A DNA stretch of 64,000 nt from contig OY728131.1 in the NCBI GenBank assembly GCA_963277665.1, positions 1,392,982,688-1,393,046,687 on the forward strand, read 5' to 3'. The notes under the pieces were generated by a model, which was not told the origin of the DNA, ran no database searches, and saw only the letters and a list, made by a program, of their open reading frames with translations. Source of the DNA: Viscum album (lineage: Eukaryota; Streptophyta; Magnoliopsida; Santalales; Viscaceae). A program made the translations under genes and the position numbers. Below are positions 1-11,071 of the stretch, one piece after another (position 1 is the stretch's first letter; every line of letters starts with the position of its first letter).

Positions 1-3000
1 GTAAAATTTTAGTAATATAAAGTTATCAGAAGTTGTTTGATTCACATTTAGGACAAAAATTAATGAAAAAATTGGTTACCCTAGGTAAGTTATGTGGTTG
101 TGGGGAATGACTAGCCTCAAAGCTAGTGGGATAATTTGGTTCATGTGTGGATCTTTTCTCCACCACCGGTTCGCTTGGATCCTTTCTTATACATTGTTCT
201 TACAAACCAAACCACAAAATAATATCTTATAGTGAGTCTATTTATGTCTAAAATCGTCTCATCATATTATATGTATCTTAATGTGGTTTTATCTTCTCAA
301 AATATCTTTGAGGAGATATTCCAAAACCTAATACTTTAACCCAACCACATTGTTTAGGCTGCTTCAAAGCTACTGAAAGTCGCTTTTATTCTAGTACGGT
401 CATTTCCAATTCTTGTGACTAACCCATATAAAAAAATATGAACATGTTTATTTTTATGTAATATTGTTATAAATCATAATGAATTACAATTATTTCATAC
501 TTACACATGCTTCCCATACTACTTTTTTATTTTCATCAACTAAATTACCCTCCTTATTTAGACAATCCTCCTTCTGTAGCACATGACATGGGATGGAAGT
601 GGCTTTAGATTTTGATTCATCAATCTGCATATAAACAAAGGAATGTATGTTATTTCATATCACATAATTAAACTTTAATTGTTGATATAAAATACATACT
701 AATTTATTATCTAATAAATCATACCCCATCCTTCCTTTATGATAGGGGTATATTGTTTTTGATGCATGTTATTTATTTTCAACACTCTTTTTCTATTTTA
801 TAAATTAAAAATTTTGAATAATGTTGGATAAAATAAATAATTTCAAAAAATATATTATCGAGCACAATGCACCTAAAATTATTTCTCATTAAAAAGATTG
901 TAGAAAGCAGTCCATGTTTCCTACTTTATAATGTGTGCATAACTAAGTGGTAGGTGGGGCTTTATTTTCCCCTCAGCATCCCTAAGATGTAACTTCATTA
1001 GAAGATTCTGGAAGCCTCTATGGGATTTTCCAGTAACTATTAAGAAAAATTTCTTATAGAAATATTCTAAAATAAATGAAGTATGTAAGGAATAATTAAA
1101 ATTAAATAAATGTTTCATTATATAAATTTTTAGTAAAATAGAGAAAGTATATTGTAACATTACCATTATATCTTTCCAAAGGATTTACTTTGTTATAGGT
1201 TGGACGCGATGCCATGATTCAATATAAATTGATATATTCATCCTCATTGTAACCCCAAGATAACTAATAAATGTTGACTTATTGGGGTCAATAGGTTGGC
1301 CATATTGATTCTAACCAACCTCAAATTTATACCCTAACTTCTTTCCTTGATAGTTTTATTCAAAACTATGATGTTGTGTTGTTGTTTTTTTTTCATCAAC
1401 ATGTTTTTGATCCCCTAATAATTCTATATTTTTATCATCAATAGTATGTTCTTCCTTGGTATTAGTAACATCATCATGTTTAGAAGACATTTTCTACATG
1501 AGTAGTCAAACATTTAATTTTTCTTGAATAACAACAATACAATGCACTCCATGCATAAAAGTCCATAATTGCATACATCTTGCATGATAAATGTTACTGT
1601 CTTGAACAGAGATATAATACTTCAATACTACAATACAACTAAACTTCACTACCTTTATTTAATTCGTCCTTAGACTCTTGATTTCCTTCCATCTCTTGAT
1701 GATGTATTTGAGGCTACTCATTCCCTCTTTCAAACTAGCCTTCCTCCCATCACTATTCGGGAGGTATGTCATCAATGAACTTTGGAACCACAATGATGGG
1801 AGGAAGGATAGTTTGAAAGAGGGAGTTCAAGCCATCATCAAGATATGGGAGGCAATCAAGCATCTAAGGATTAAAGTGTCCTAGGAACCTACACTAATGT
1901 AATCACTCAAAAAGTCTCCTCAATTTAAGAGGAATTAGAACACCTCCACTATAATGGTCTCAAAGAAATGAATCTCACCCCACATACATTGGAAGTCACT
2001 TCTGTCTACTCAATGATTCCTCACCTTCCAATTTTGGATATTTTTTTAATCCACCATAAGATCCATCCAATAACATACATCCCTTTAAAGGGTGAATTTT
2101 TAAACTTATGCTTGGTATTGATCTAGAATTTTTTTACTCCTATAAATGAAATGAATCTATTCAATAAAATCCTAAATTTATTATTATGATATATTACCAT
2201 AAAATCTTAGTGGAACCATAGATACTTCCTGTAATTGAAAATTATAACACATAGATTGAAGTAAATCTAAAATTACCTCTAGGAAATTAGGATCAATATA
2301 ATTTATAGCATACAGAGGATGTCCATTGTCTCCTTCCTATGGAGATCTAGGGGTCATAGTGGTGACATATTCTATATTAATGTAGAGATTCGCATAATTT
2401 TCCCCTTCCAAAAAACAATAATCTTTAAGAAATAGGCACAAAATAATATATATTAAATGTGAACCCCCTACCCCTCTCTCTCATTAATTTCCTTTTTAAT
2501 AAGACTTTTCATACTTTATATATAATTTAAAAGATGTTAGAATCATTCTTTTAAATATAAGTATGAAACAACTAACTAATAGTATTGATAAAGGGGGTAA
2601 CTAAATAAACTCAATCAATTAATAAGTTATATAAACCTAATCATCACTAATAAGTAAATAAGAATGAACTATTTATTTACTATTCATGTTTCTATTAATA
2701 TAAATTTATAATTGATTATAGAAAAAAAAAAGACACTTAAGAACATGACATTTCATATATTCTTACTGATTCCTACCTATCAACTCCTAAATAAGAGGCA
2801 TGAGACTCAAGAAGATAGGTCAAGAACAAATCAAAAAATACACCCAACCTTGATAAGGATAAACCACCAATACACAATAACAAATCAAAAATGCCACAAA
2901 TTTTGTGTCCCATTCTAAAATTCCATCAAAACCCTCAACACAACCACACAATTGAAGAAGGGTATATCTAAATAATGAGGTTCATCAAGGAAAACAAAAC

Positions 3001-4764
3001 CTATCAAAATAAATAAAAGAACCAACCACTAGATTCCCAAGTCTAAATAAAATCTACATCTACAAAATAAATATCCTAAGATGGGATTTGAGAGAAAGAA
3101 GGTTCCATGTTCCCCACTCGATTTAGAGTCTGGGTAGAGATTGAAACAAAATGAGTCTCCTCTAAATGAAGGTAGAAATCACTAAGAGGGTTATCCTAGG
3201 AGAAAAACCCTATACTATTTTATTTGAACATTTCAAAAAGAAGAATTTAGATGAAATAAGATATGAACTTGACTAGTTAATTTCTAGCATATCAAACTAA
3301 ATAGTCCCTCTAAGACTACAGGACAAATCCAAAATCATAAACACCAAAAAAACACAAGATCAACAAATTTTAAAACTTATTTTTCTTGAAAATAACTAAC
3401 TTTAAATAAATATTTTTAAAACACTACACTCAAGTAAAAATAAAACAAAACCATTTTTATAGTTTATTAATATTTAAAGACATTTTTAAATAAAGTTGGT
3501 TCATTTTAAATCATTTCCATAAAAATATATGTTTTTTACAAAGTGTTTTTCTCAAAACCCATAATGAAATCAACCAATTTATTAAATACCTTTTATGATA
3601 TAATAAATTAATTATAAAATAAACCATTAAAAATATTTAAGAACCTAGAATTTGTTTAGAAAATAAGAAAAACCCACTTTAACCCAAAAAACATTTAAAT
3701 TTTTCAAAACACTACAAAACACTAGATCAAATTCATTTTAATTATGTCAAACAACACCAACCCCTATTTAATTCACTTCCCACAAGTGAGAATTCATTTT
3801 AAGAGTAATTAAATAATAAAAAGTTGTTGAAATAAGTCTAAAATGAAATTAAAAACTTCTTACGAGTTTAGTGGAGTCCTTATAACCATCCACATGGGCT
3901 CCACATGGTTGGATAGACCATGGGGACCAGCCGTGTAGCTCCATATCTTCATCCACCATCACCCCAAGCTCAACAAAATCCCAAAATTACTTAAAAATCA
4001 TTGGAAATTTAAATATAAATTCTCATATAAAACACATCAAACTGATCAAAATATCAATAAAATTCAAAGACTCAAGCCCAAAGTTCCCTGGAAAATAGTT
4101 TCTCTAAATGGAAGAGAGTTCGTGACACTCTCCCCGCATGTACCTCTTGAGTTATGACAACCTAACTCTACACTAACCTTAATTTTAAAATAAAAAAGAA
4201 CACTTTGAAACTTAGTAAATCTGAAGAACCTATTCTTAGATACCATTTTTCACAAACTAGCCAAAGTCATGTGTAGATGCTAAGGGATATTGGTAACATG
4301 TTTGAGAAATGGGTTAACCACTTAAATGTTTAACTAAACTCAATTTGGTCATGCTATAAATTCAGAATTGCCATTGTAGTAGCGTATGGTGAAAAATCTA
4401 TTTTATTTATCCATACAGGCCCATACACATATGTTGACTAAGCTTGCCATATGAAAACATCCATTTCTTTCTTCAAAACCATTGTCTATAGAGAAAAATG
4501 ATGAAACAGAACCACTCGTTGTATTTCAATAGTGAGGATAAGAGATGTAGGTTTCATCATGGTTAAGAACATTACAAAAATGAAAAACGTGGAACCCAAA
4601 ACATCAAAAAACGATAGAGGAAAATTTATAAACAATAAACATTAGATTCTAGCCTTGATTAATCCAAGGGAACGTATAGGATTCATGCCGACAGCAGAGG
4701 ATTTACATGGGAGCTTGATAATCACGAGTGACTGAGTCGTGGTTAGGGTTTTTTTAAATAGATT
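1..4764. other. AT-rich sequence without a recognisable gene
   Basis: I see no coding region with a known domain on either strand. Open frames here are short (at most about 81 codons), lack recognisable motifs and look like chance frames. The end of the stretch (about 4480-4760) is slightly less AT-rich and, on the minus strand, starts with an AAACCCTAA-like motif of the kind found in plant 5' leaders, but no convincing exon follows. Old, eroded transposons are likely but I cannot name them. Confidence 0.5.
1721..1825. repeat. Short hairpin, 32-bp arms
   Basis: Arms 1721-1752 and 1794-1825 are inverted copies matching at about 30 of 32 positions, separated by a 41-base loop. The arms contain CCTCTTTCAAACTA and its complement. 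It is isolated in otherwise featureless sequence. It could be a foldback remnant or a hairpin RNA source; nothing else supports either. Confidence 0.6.
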
Positions 4765-5248
4765 GGGGACACTTTTAATAGCACTTTCAGAAAAGTGCTG
4801 ATAAAGAACCCTTTTATTAGCACTAAATTTATAAGCGCTGATAAATCTAGATCTTTATCGACGCTAAAAAAGTGCGAATAAGAGTTTTATAATTATAATT
4901 ATTTAAATAAATTTATTATAATTTTATAATTATTTAAATAAATTTATTATAATTTTATATTTATTTAAATATATATAATTATTTATTTATACTTATATAA
5001 ATACTTATTTAAAAAATAATTATTATTTATTTATAATAATTATAAATATAGTAAATTTCTATTTAATGATATATTTATTTATAAATATTTATTTACAGAT
5101 ATATTTTTAACATTATTAATGGATATATAATCTTAAATACTTGCATTTTAAAAATTAGTGAAATTGAATAATTCAAAATGAGTACAATTTAAAAATATTG
5201 AAAAAATAGATAAGTTTTATTAATTAAATATAAGTTATTAAAAAATAT

Positions 5249-5271
5249 GGATATATATATATATATATATT
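5249..5271. repeat. AT dinucleotide microsatellite
   Basis: Uninterrupted TA repeat within the AT-rich filler of the CACTA-like element. Confidence 0.8.
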
Positions 5272-5572
5272 GAAGTGGATGAAAACATATTGAAAATACT
5301 AAAACATAGTAAATAAATATATATAAATAAATAATAGAAAATTATCAAATTAAAAAATAAAATAAAAATATTAAAAATGAATATCCTAAATGTAGTATTA
5401 AAAAAATAGACGGATTAAAAACATAATATATATTAAATGTATCATGTTATAATGAAATTATAAAATATACTAAAATTTGAATAAATTACATAAATATTAG
5501 GTTTATGTATTTCTATAAATTTCATAAATATATTCATGTGTGTGTTTGTGTATACAAATTCATTAACATATA

Positions 5573-5596
5573 TGTGTGTGTGTGTGCGCGCGCGTG
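5573..5596. repeat. TG/CG alternating purine-pyrimidine tract
   Basis: A (TG)n run passing into (CG)n, 24 bases of strict purine-pyrimidine alternation, a sequence type able to adopt Z-DNA. It lies about 100 bases left of the insertion point of complex E. CpG-rich alternation is striking in DNA this AT-rich. Confidence 0.8.
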
Positions 5597-5694
5597 AAAT
5601 AAATACAGCACATGATGTTTGATATAGGTTAAATTGAAAAATCAAAAAAAATTAAACACGAATAAGGAATTAATATTTTTTTAATTAATATTTT

Positions 5695-5699
5695 ATATA
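5695..5699. repeat. Candidate left target-site duplication of complex E
   Basis: ATATA just before the first LTR matches ATATA at 57660-57664 just after the third LTR. Five bases is the normal TSD length for gypsy elements, but the surroundings are AT-rich, so a chance match is possible. Confidence 0.45.
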
Positions 5700-8103
5700 T
5701 TTAACACCTTGATATTTTTATGGGATATATTTTTTATTTCATTGATGTCTTGTGTTATACGATACACCAAGATAAGCTTGTTCAACAAGAAACACCGTCT
5801 TAGCTTGCAGTATACGCAATACTATGCTTAGCTTGTATTACACACAATTTAAAGTTCTTTTGATAGAATTCATTTCATCCAAGACTGAGTTTAATTTAAT
5901 AACTAAATATTATTATGTTACCTTATAACCTAGTCTTTATAATGGCGGGTATGAACATTATTAACTTTCTTCTGAAAAAAACTATTTAAATGCAAATAAG
6001 TGATTTTATAAAATAATAAAATCACTCATGATGGATTTTATTAATGTAATATATATTTAATATATTTAATATAATATTTAAAATTCATCATATATGTTTT
6101 ATAGTCATGATATAAGAACAAATTCAATTTTTTAGATAAAATAAGTATTTTTCAGAAATTGTAGTTTTTTCGCATTTTGATGGCGCGCCCATTTTAAATA
6201 TAGTTTTTAAAACTTTAATATATTTTATTTAAAAAAATAAACTAATTTTTTTGTAAGTGGGATATAAAAATTTAATTTGGATTTATTTTTTATATTTTCT
6301 TAAAAGTTTTATGTTTTGATAAATAGTACAACTATACTAAATTTTAATTAAAAACAACTTTTACCATCAAAATAATTTATATGGAGAAATTATATTATTG
6401 AATGGTTTAAAAGTAAAAATAGAATATATTTTTATTATTGAATATAATTTTGGTCATTGGAATTAATTTTTCCATGAATTTTTATATAAAAACATTTCAA
6501 TCTTTTGCAATGTTGTAACTTTTAAAAACACATTTTTCATTCCAACAACAGAATTAATTTTAAATTAATTACTGAAACTTTTGTGTTTTGAATTTTTAAA
6601 AATATATTCCATATTTGGAATTGGTGGGTCCAAATTATTTTAGTAGCATTCTTTTATTTTTGGGCATTATGAATAGTAACTTCATTAATTTTTATTAATA
6701 TAGTAAAAAGGTAAATCGGGTAATTAAGGGTAAAAATAATATTATAAAATTACATTAACACCCATCCTAATATGATTGTATGAATTATTTTTGACATAAA
6801 ACATCCTTGGGTTTAAATGATGCCCTTTTTAAGACAGTTGGATGAGATTAGGACATTTAATATATTTTATTTATAGAAAAGTTAAATGTGTCTTACTCAA
6901 ATTTTAATAATTTAATCATTTTTTAAAATAAGGTTATACATAAGATAAATTCAACTATAGATACTCATTATAAAGATAAGATTATTTTCTTTATCATGTT
7001 AATTTATTTTTGATTTTTAGGAAATAAATAATTACTTTAAAGGCTTATACATTGATGAAGCATAAATTATTTAATTGATAGAAAATCAATAAATTAAATT
7101 TTATTAAAATAATAATAACCATTAAAATACCAAAACACTTGACCAAATATTATTTTTCAAGTATATATCGACCATAATCATCCAAGGGTCTAGTTATTGA
7201 CCATTTAGATCCATATGGAAAATATTATGACTCTTATAATATTTTATTTAAAGTGACGTTAAAGTTGTCACATTCAAGTTTTAATACATATAACATTTTT
7301 TAATGTAGGATTTTCCATGATATATATTCAACAATAAGTATTATTATTAAATATAGAAGATTTATCTTAATTATATTATTTTATTTTTTATTTTTATTCA
7401 ACATATAAGTATATTATATAATTACACAAAACTGATGTAGTGATTATTTTATTAATCGAAATATCAAATTAATGTGATTAACAGTATTAAAATAAATATA
7501 ATTCAGGATAATTAATATATCTAAAGAATATTTTGGAATACCTTGACCCCATATATATATAATAAAATATTTTTTTGAGGTTAACATCTTATCTTGATAT
7601 TTTTTAAAATCTATTAAATTAATAGTGTCAAAATTGACACTGGATATTTTGTCAAAATAATGTTTTATTAAATTATTTAAAAATAATAAAATATTTTAAA
7701 AACATAAAATAATTATTATATAGTATAAAATTCTCTAAATATTTCATTTATGGTCTAATTGATATCAAATAATTAGAAATTACACTATTTTAATATTGAA
7801 CAATCTCTTACCTTAGTTAAAATTAAAATAGAATAACTAAGAGTTAATTGAAATTATAAGGTTTAAATTGAAATAAAAACTTGCCTAAAAATTATTATTT
7901 GATGATATTAAAACCTTATCACATATTATCTTTGAAACTAAGACATTTTGGATGTTTTTGGATGTTGTTTGTGTTTATTATAAATTAATATTTTTGGAGT
8001 TTCCAAAAGTGCCCCTCACCTCAATTACAAAAGGGTACCTCCTCCCTCACCTCTTCACTTCAATTTGAGTCTTCAAGCTTGGTAATCCCCTACCCATTCC
8101 CCT

Positions 8104-8109
8104 TATAAA
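8104..8109 (+). promoter_or_regulatory. TATA box of E LTR1
   Basis: TATAAA lies in a C-rich context about 100 bases before a 5' splice-site-like GAG|GTAATC (GT at 8204-8205). It is the probable start region of E transcripts. The MULE is inserted about 114 bases downstream. Confidence 0.5.
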
Positions 8110-8214
8110 CTTCCCTAGTTACATTCTAGAGGTTATTTTATTCTCATAAGACCAACTCTAGTTCTCTTAAGAGGAGATCTAGAGGGAGCACATCGAAGAA
8201 GAGGTAATCTCCTC

Positions 8215-8223
8215 TACCGATTC
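8215..8223 (+). repeat. Left 9-bp target-site duplication of the MULE
   Basis: TACCGATTC here is repeated exactly at 18771-18779. LTR2 (about 37250) and LTR3 (about 55190) carry the site once and uninterrupted. Nine bases is the hallmark TSD length of Mutator-like elements. Confidence 0.9.
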
Positions 8224-8298
8224 GAATTTTTTTCAATATGTTTTATAAAGAAAAAAAATTAAAAGCGTAGGTTTTTTTTTAAAATATGCCTTAAAGTT
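8224..8298 (+). repeat. Left terminal inverted repeat of the MULE
   Basis: About 75 bp, T-rich, pairing with the reverse complement of about 18695-18770. The best shared stretches are AATATGTTTT near the end and AAATATGCCTTAAA near the inner boundary; the middle has several mismatches and small gaps. Confidence 0.85.
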
Positions 8299-8368
8299 TG
8301 AAATGGATATGTCACCTTCCATCCCATGTTCCTCCTTTGTTCTGGATCCATGACATGGCAAAGGCGTT

Positions 8369-8513
8369 GGGGGGGGGGGGTGTCACCTTTCACCTTTGGG
8401 TGAGGCAAAAGGCAGCACCGCCGATGCTGCCTTTGGACTCATGAAAAGTCAAAAGAAAGAATCATTGATGCCACCTTTCCTTCATCTTCCTATAAAAGGG
8501 CACCCCCCCCCCC
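8369..8513. repeat. Facing G12 and C11 runs with an internal hairpin
   Basis: A run of 12 G (8369-8380) is followed 122 bases later by a run of 11 C (8503-8513), and between them GGCAGCA-CCGCCGA-TGCTGCC (about 8411-8431) is an exact 7-bp-arm hairpin. The runs can pair, so the block can fold as a nested stem. It lies directly around the TATA box of the transposase promoter region. Confidence 0.6.
8491..8497 (+). promoter_or_regulatory. TATA box candidate of the MULE
   Basis: TATAAAA at 8491-8497, about 270 bases inside the left end, is followed by a pyrimidine-rich leader-like stretch (8515-8580). The AT-rich repeats that follow, up to 10.8 kb, would be an intron or untranslated leader if this promoter drives the transposase gene; a more proximal promoter is possible. 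Confidence 0.4.
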
Positions 8514-9699
8514 TCCTCACTTAAATTTTCCTCCATATCTCCTCAATCCACTACTTCTCTCTTTAAAAAATCATTTTCTGTGCGGTGGAGTCGATGGTCC
8601 AAAAGAAGGCTCGGTTTTTTGCAAAGCATCATTTAGAGGTATTTTTTTATTTAATTTGATGTTTTTTATTTATTTAGATGAATTATTTTTAGTTATAAAT
8701 ATTTCATTTTTTAAGTAGTTTATTTATTTCTAAATATTTTGTTTATTAGGTTGTTTAATTAGTTGTATATAGTTTGGAATAATAATTATTATTATTAATG
8801 ATTAAGTATAGATTAATTATAGATTAAGTATAGAATAACTTAGGATTAAGTATTGTAAAAGTTTGGTAGCATAAAGATTATGTTGTTATTTAAGCAATAA
8901 AATCCCTATCTAGATACAAACAAGTGGATGTGGCTCTAGCATAGATGTACCTAGGGATAAAACCTGAAAACACCACTTTGAGCTAAACTTGAACGGGAAC
9001 TGGTGCACAACAATGGGCCTTGCTGCACTCCTAGTTTGACACTCCTGAGTGATATGCTTAAGATGATTCATATTTTCTTTATAAAATACTAAAATACCTA
9101 AGAAAAGAAAAATAAAATCAGTATATTTATCAATGATAAAATGATAATTATGATGATATATAATGAAATGGACAGGGACAAAGGCATTAAAGAATTAAAG
9201 TTATTATTAGTAATTTAATTCTTTTTAGTCAATTTTAAAGATGTTATTTATTAAGTAGTTTAATTAGTTATATATAGTTTAGAAATAATACTTATTATTA
9301 ATAATGATTAATTATATATTAATTAATGATAACTTAGGATTAAAAATGAATATATATGATTATTTAATTATAATTAACTAATGAATATCATATGATTAAT
9401 GATTAAATAATAAATAATTAAATAGTAACTTAATAATGATTAACTAGTGATTAAAGAATGATTGATTAGTTAAAAACTATACTAATAAACATTAATATCA
9501 TTGTTTCAGATATTACAAGATGTTCTAAAATTTTAGTATCACAAATATTATATAGTTTAGAAATAATAGTTTTTATTAGTAATGATTAATTATAGATTAA
9601 TTACTGAATAACTTAGGATTAAAAGAAGAATACATGTAATAATTAGCTAATAATACTTATCCTTGATAAAATAAAAATTATGATTATATAAAATTAAAT

Positions 9700-10056
9700 G
9701 GATAAGAAAAAACACATTAAATTACACATGAATGTTTTACAACTACAAGAAATACCTTGACATTTTTCAATTAAACATGGTTTTGATGAGATGAGCGTGA
9801 CTTCGGAAGTGAGGTAAAATCCAATTTATTTTTATTTGGTATCTTAATGACATCATCTAAATATATGTACTTAATAAGTTAAGTACATACTTGTAGAAGA
9901 TTTTATTAATCTATCAAATAAAAATCATTTAGGTTTTACTTACTTTCAAAGTTAGGCTCATATCATCCAAACCATGTTTTATTGAAAAATTTTGGTATTT
10001 CTTGTATGTTGTAAAACGTTCATGTGTTATTTTATGTGTTTGTTCTTCTCTATTAT
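9700..10056. repeat. Foldback A, arms about 175 bp
   Basis: The left arm from 9702 to 9875 is the inverted copy of 9879 to about 10056, centred near 9877. Shared blocks include ACACATGAA, CAAGAAATACC and AAACATGG with their complements. There is almost no loop. It is a shorter relative of foldback B. No gene inside. Confidence 0.75.
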
Positions 10057-10329
10057 AGAGTGATTGAATAATGATTAACTAATTATTAACTAATGATTAA
10101 CTTATTAATGATTAACTAGTGATTGAAGAATGATTAACTTAGTGAAAATTGTACTAAGAAACATTAGTATCATAGTTTAGGATATAAGAAAATGTTTTAA
10201 ATTTTTAGTATCATAAAGATTATATAGTTTAGAAATAATAGTTATTATTATAAATGATTAATTTTAGATTAATTAATGAATAATATAGGATTAAAAAATG
10301 AATCCATATAATGATTATCTAATTATACT

Positions 10330-10820
10330 TATGATCATATAAAGTGAAATAAATAAGAACAAACACATCAAATAACACATGAATGCTTTATAAAATACAA
10401 TTTATAACATACAATAAATTATTTTAAATTTTTCAATAGAATGTGGTTTGGATGATATGAGTTAAACTTCATATATGAGGTAAAATCCAGCTTATTTTTA
10501 ATTAGTAGCTTAATAACATCTTCAAAGGATATGCACTTCACTTTTTAACTTTCAAAAATTGTTGTCCTTCTAATGACATCTAAGATATGTCATTAGAAGT
10601 TCAAAAACTTTTGAAAGTTTAAAAGTGAAGTACATATATTTCAAAGATTTTATTAATATGCCACTTAAAAATAAGTTGGATTTTACCTCATATCTGAAGT
10701 GAGACTCATCTCATCCAAACCACATTTTATTAAAAATTGTCAACAAATTTATTATATGTTATAAATAATTCATGTGTTATTTAATGAGTTTGTTATTCTT
10801 AATTTCACTTTATATGATCA
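10330..10820. repeat. Foldback B, arms about 240 bp
   Basis: A near-complete palindrome of about 490 bp centred near 10574, where CTAATGACATCTAAGATATG and its complement meet. Outer arms carry TGATCATATAAAGTGAAAT and its complement. The outer half matches foldback A; the central 130 bp is absent from A. It is probably a foldback MITE duplicated with its flanks, or a palindrome built by the MULE's own rearrangement. Confidence 0.75.
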
Positions 10821-11071
10821 GAACTATCATTTTATCAGTGATAAATAAACTAATTTTATGTTTCCTCTTCTTTTTACTTCAGTTTCCAAAACATTCTATG
10901 ACTTGTATTCTAATAAACTTTTATATGATGAAAAATTACTAGTATAATTTAGGGTATAAAAAGGTGTCCTAAAAATACATTCTAATAAATATTATATAGT
11001 TATCCATAATTGTTAATATTTGTTACACTATCATAAATTTGATCAAAGAAACATTTTTGACATAGAGAGTC

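Larger units (their letters stand above)
4765..5694. mobile_element. Left part of a CACTA-like element (terminus missing)
   Basis: Positions about 4768-4880 hold palindromic subterminal repeats of the form AGTGCTGATAAAG / CTTTATCGACGC, matching inverted copies at 57840-58069. The sequence then becomes an AT-rich filler with no gene. The outermost CACTACAA motif expected of En/Spm (CACTA) elements is absent here: similarity to the right end begins about 25-30 bases inside the terminus. With the right part this makes a non-autonomous element of about 1.3 kb, split by the insertion of retrotransposon complex E. Family assignment rests on the right terminus. Confidence 0.6.
8640..10860. repeat. 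AT-rich repeat block of the MULE left arm
   Basis: No gene. A module containing TAGTTTAGAAATAATAG and GATTAATTATAGATTAATTA recurs near 8770, 9280, 9550 and 10220. The last two copies are each followed by a long foldback, so about 650 bp appears tandemly duplicated (about 9500-10060 and 10150-10820). The module's ATTATATAG-type sequence also occurs upstream of the transposase start (about 10990) and of its duplicate (about 14105). Confidence 0.6.

Noticed and set aside
1721..1825. Hairpin considered as a microRNA precursor.
   Set aside because: No expression evidence, no recognised miRNA sequence, and foldback remnants are far more common in such DNA.
4064..4260. Minus-strand frame with an upstream TGGTATCTAAGA resembling a PBS, considered as another gypsy element.
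   Set aside because: No LTR end, no PPT and no gag or pol motif could be found around it.
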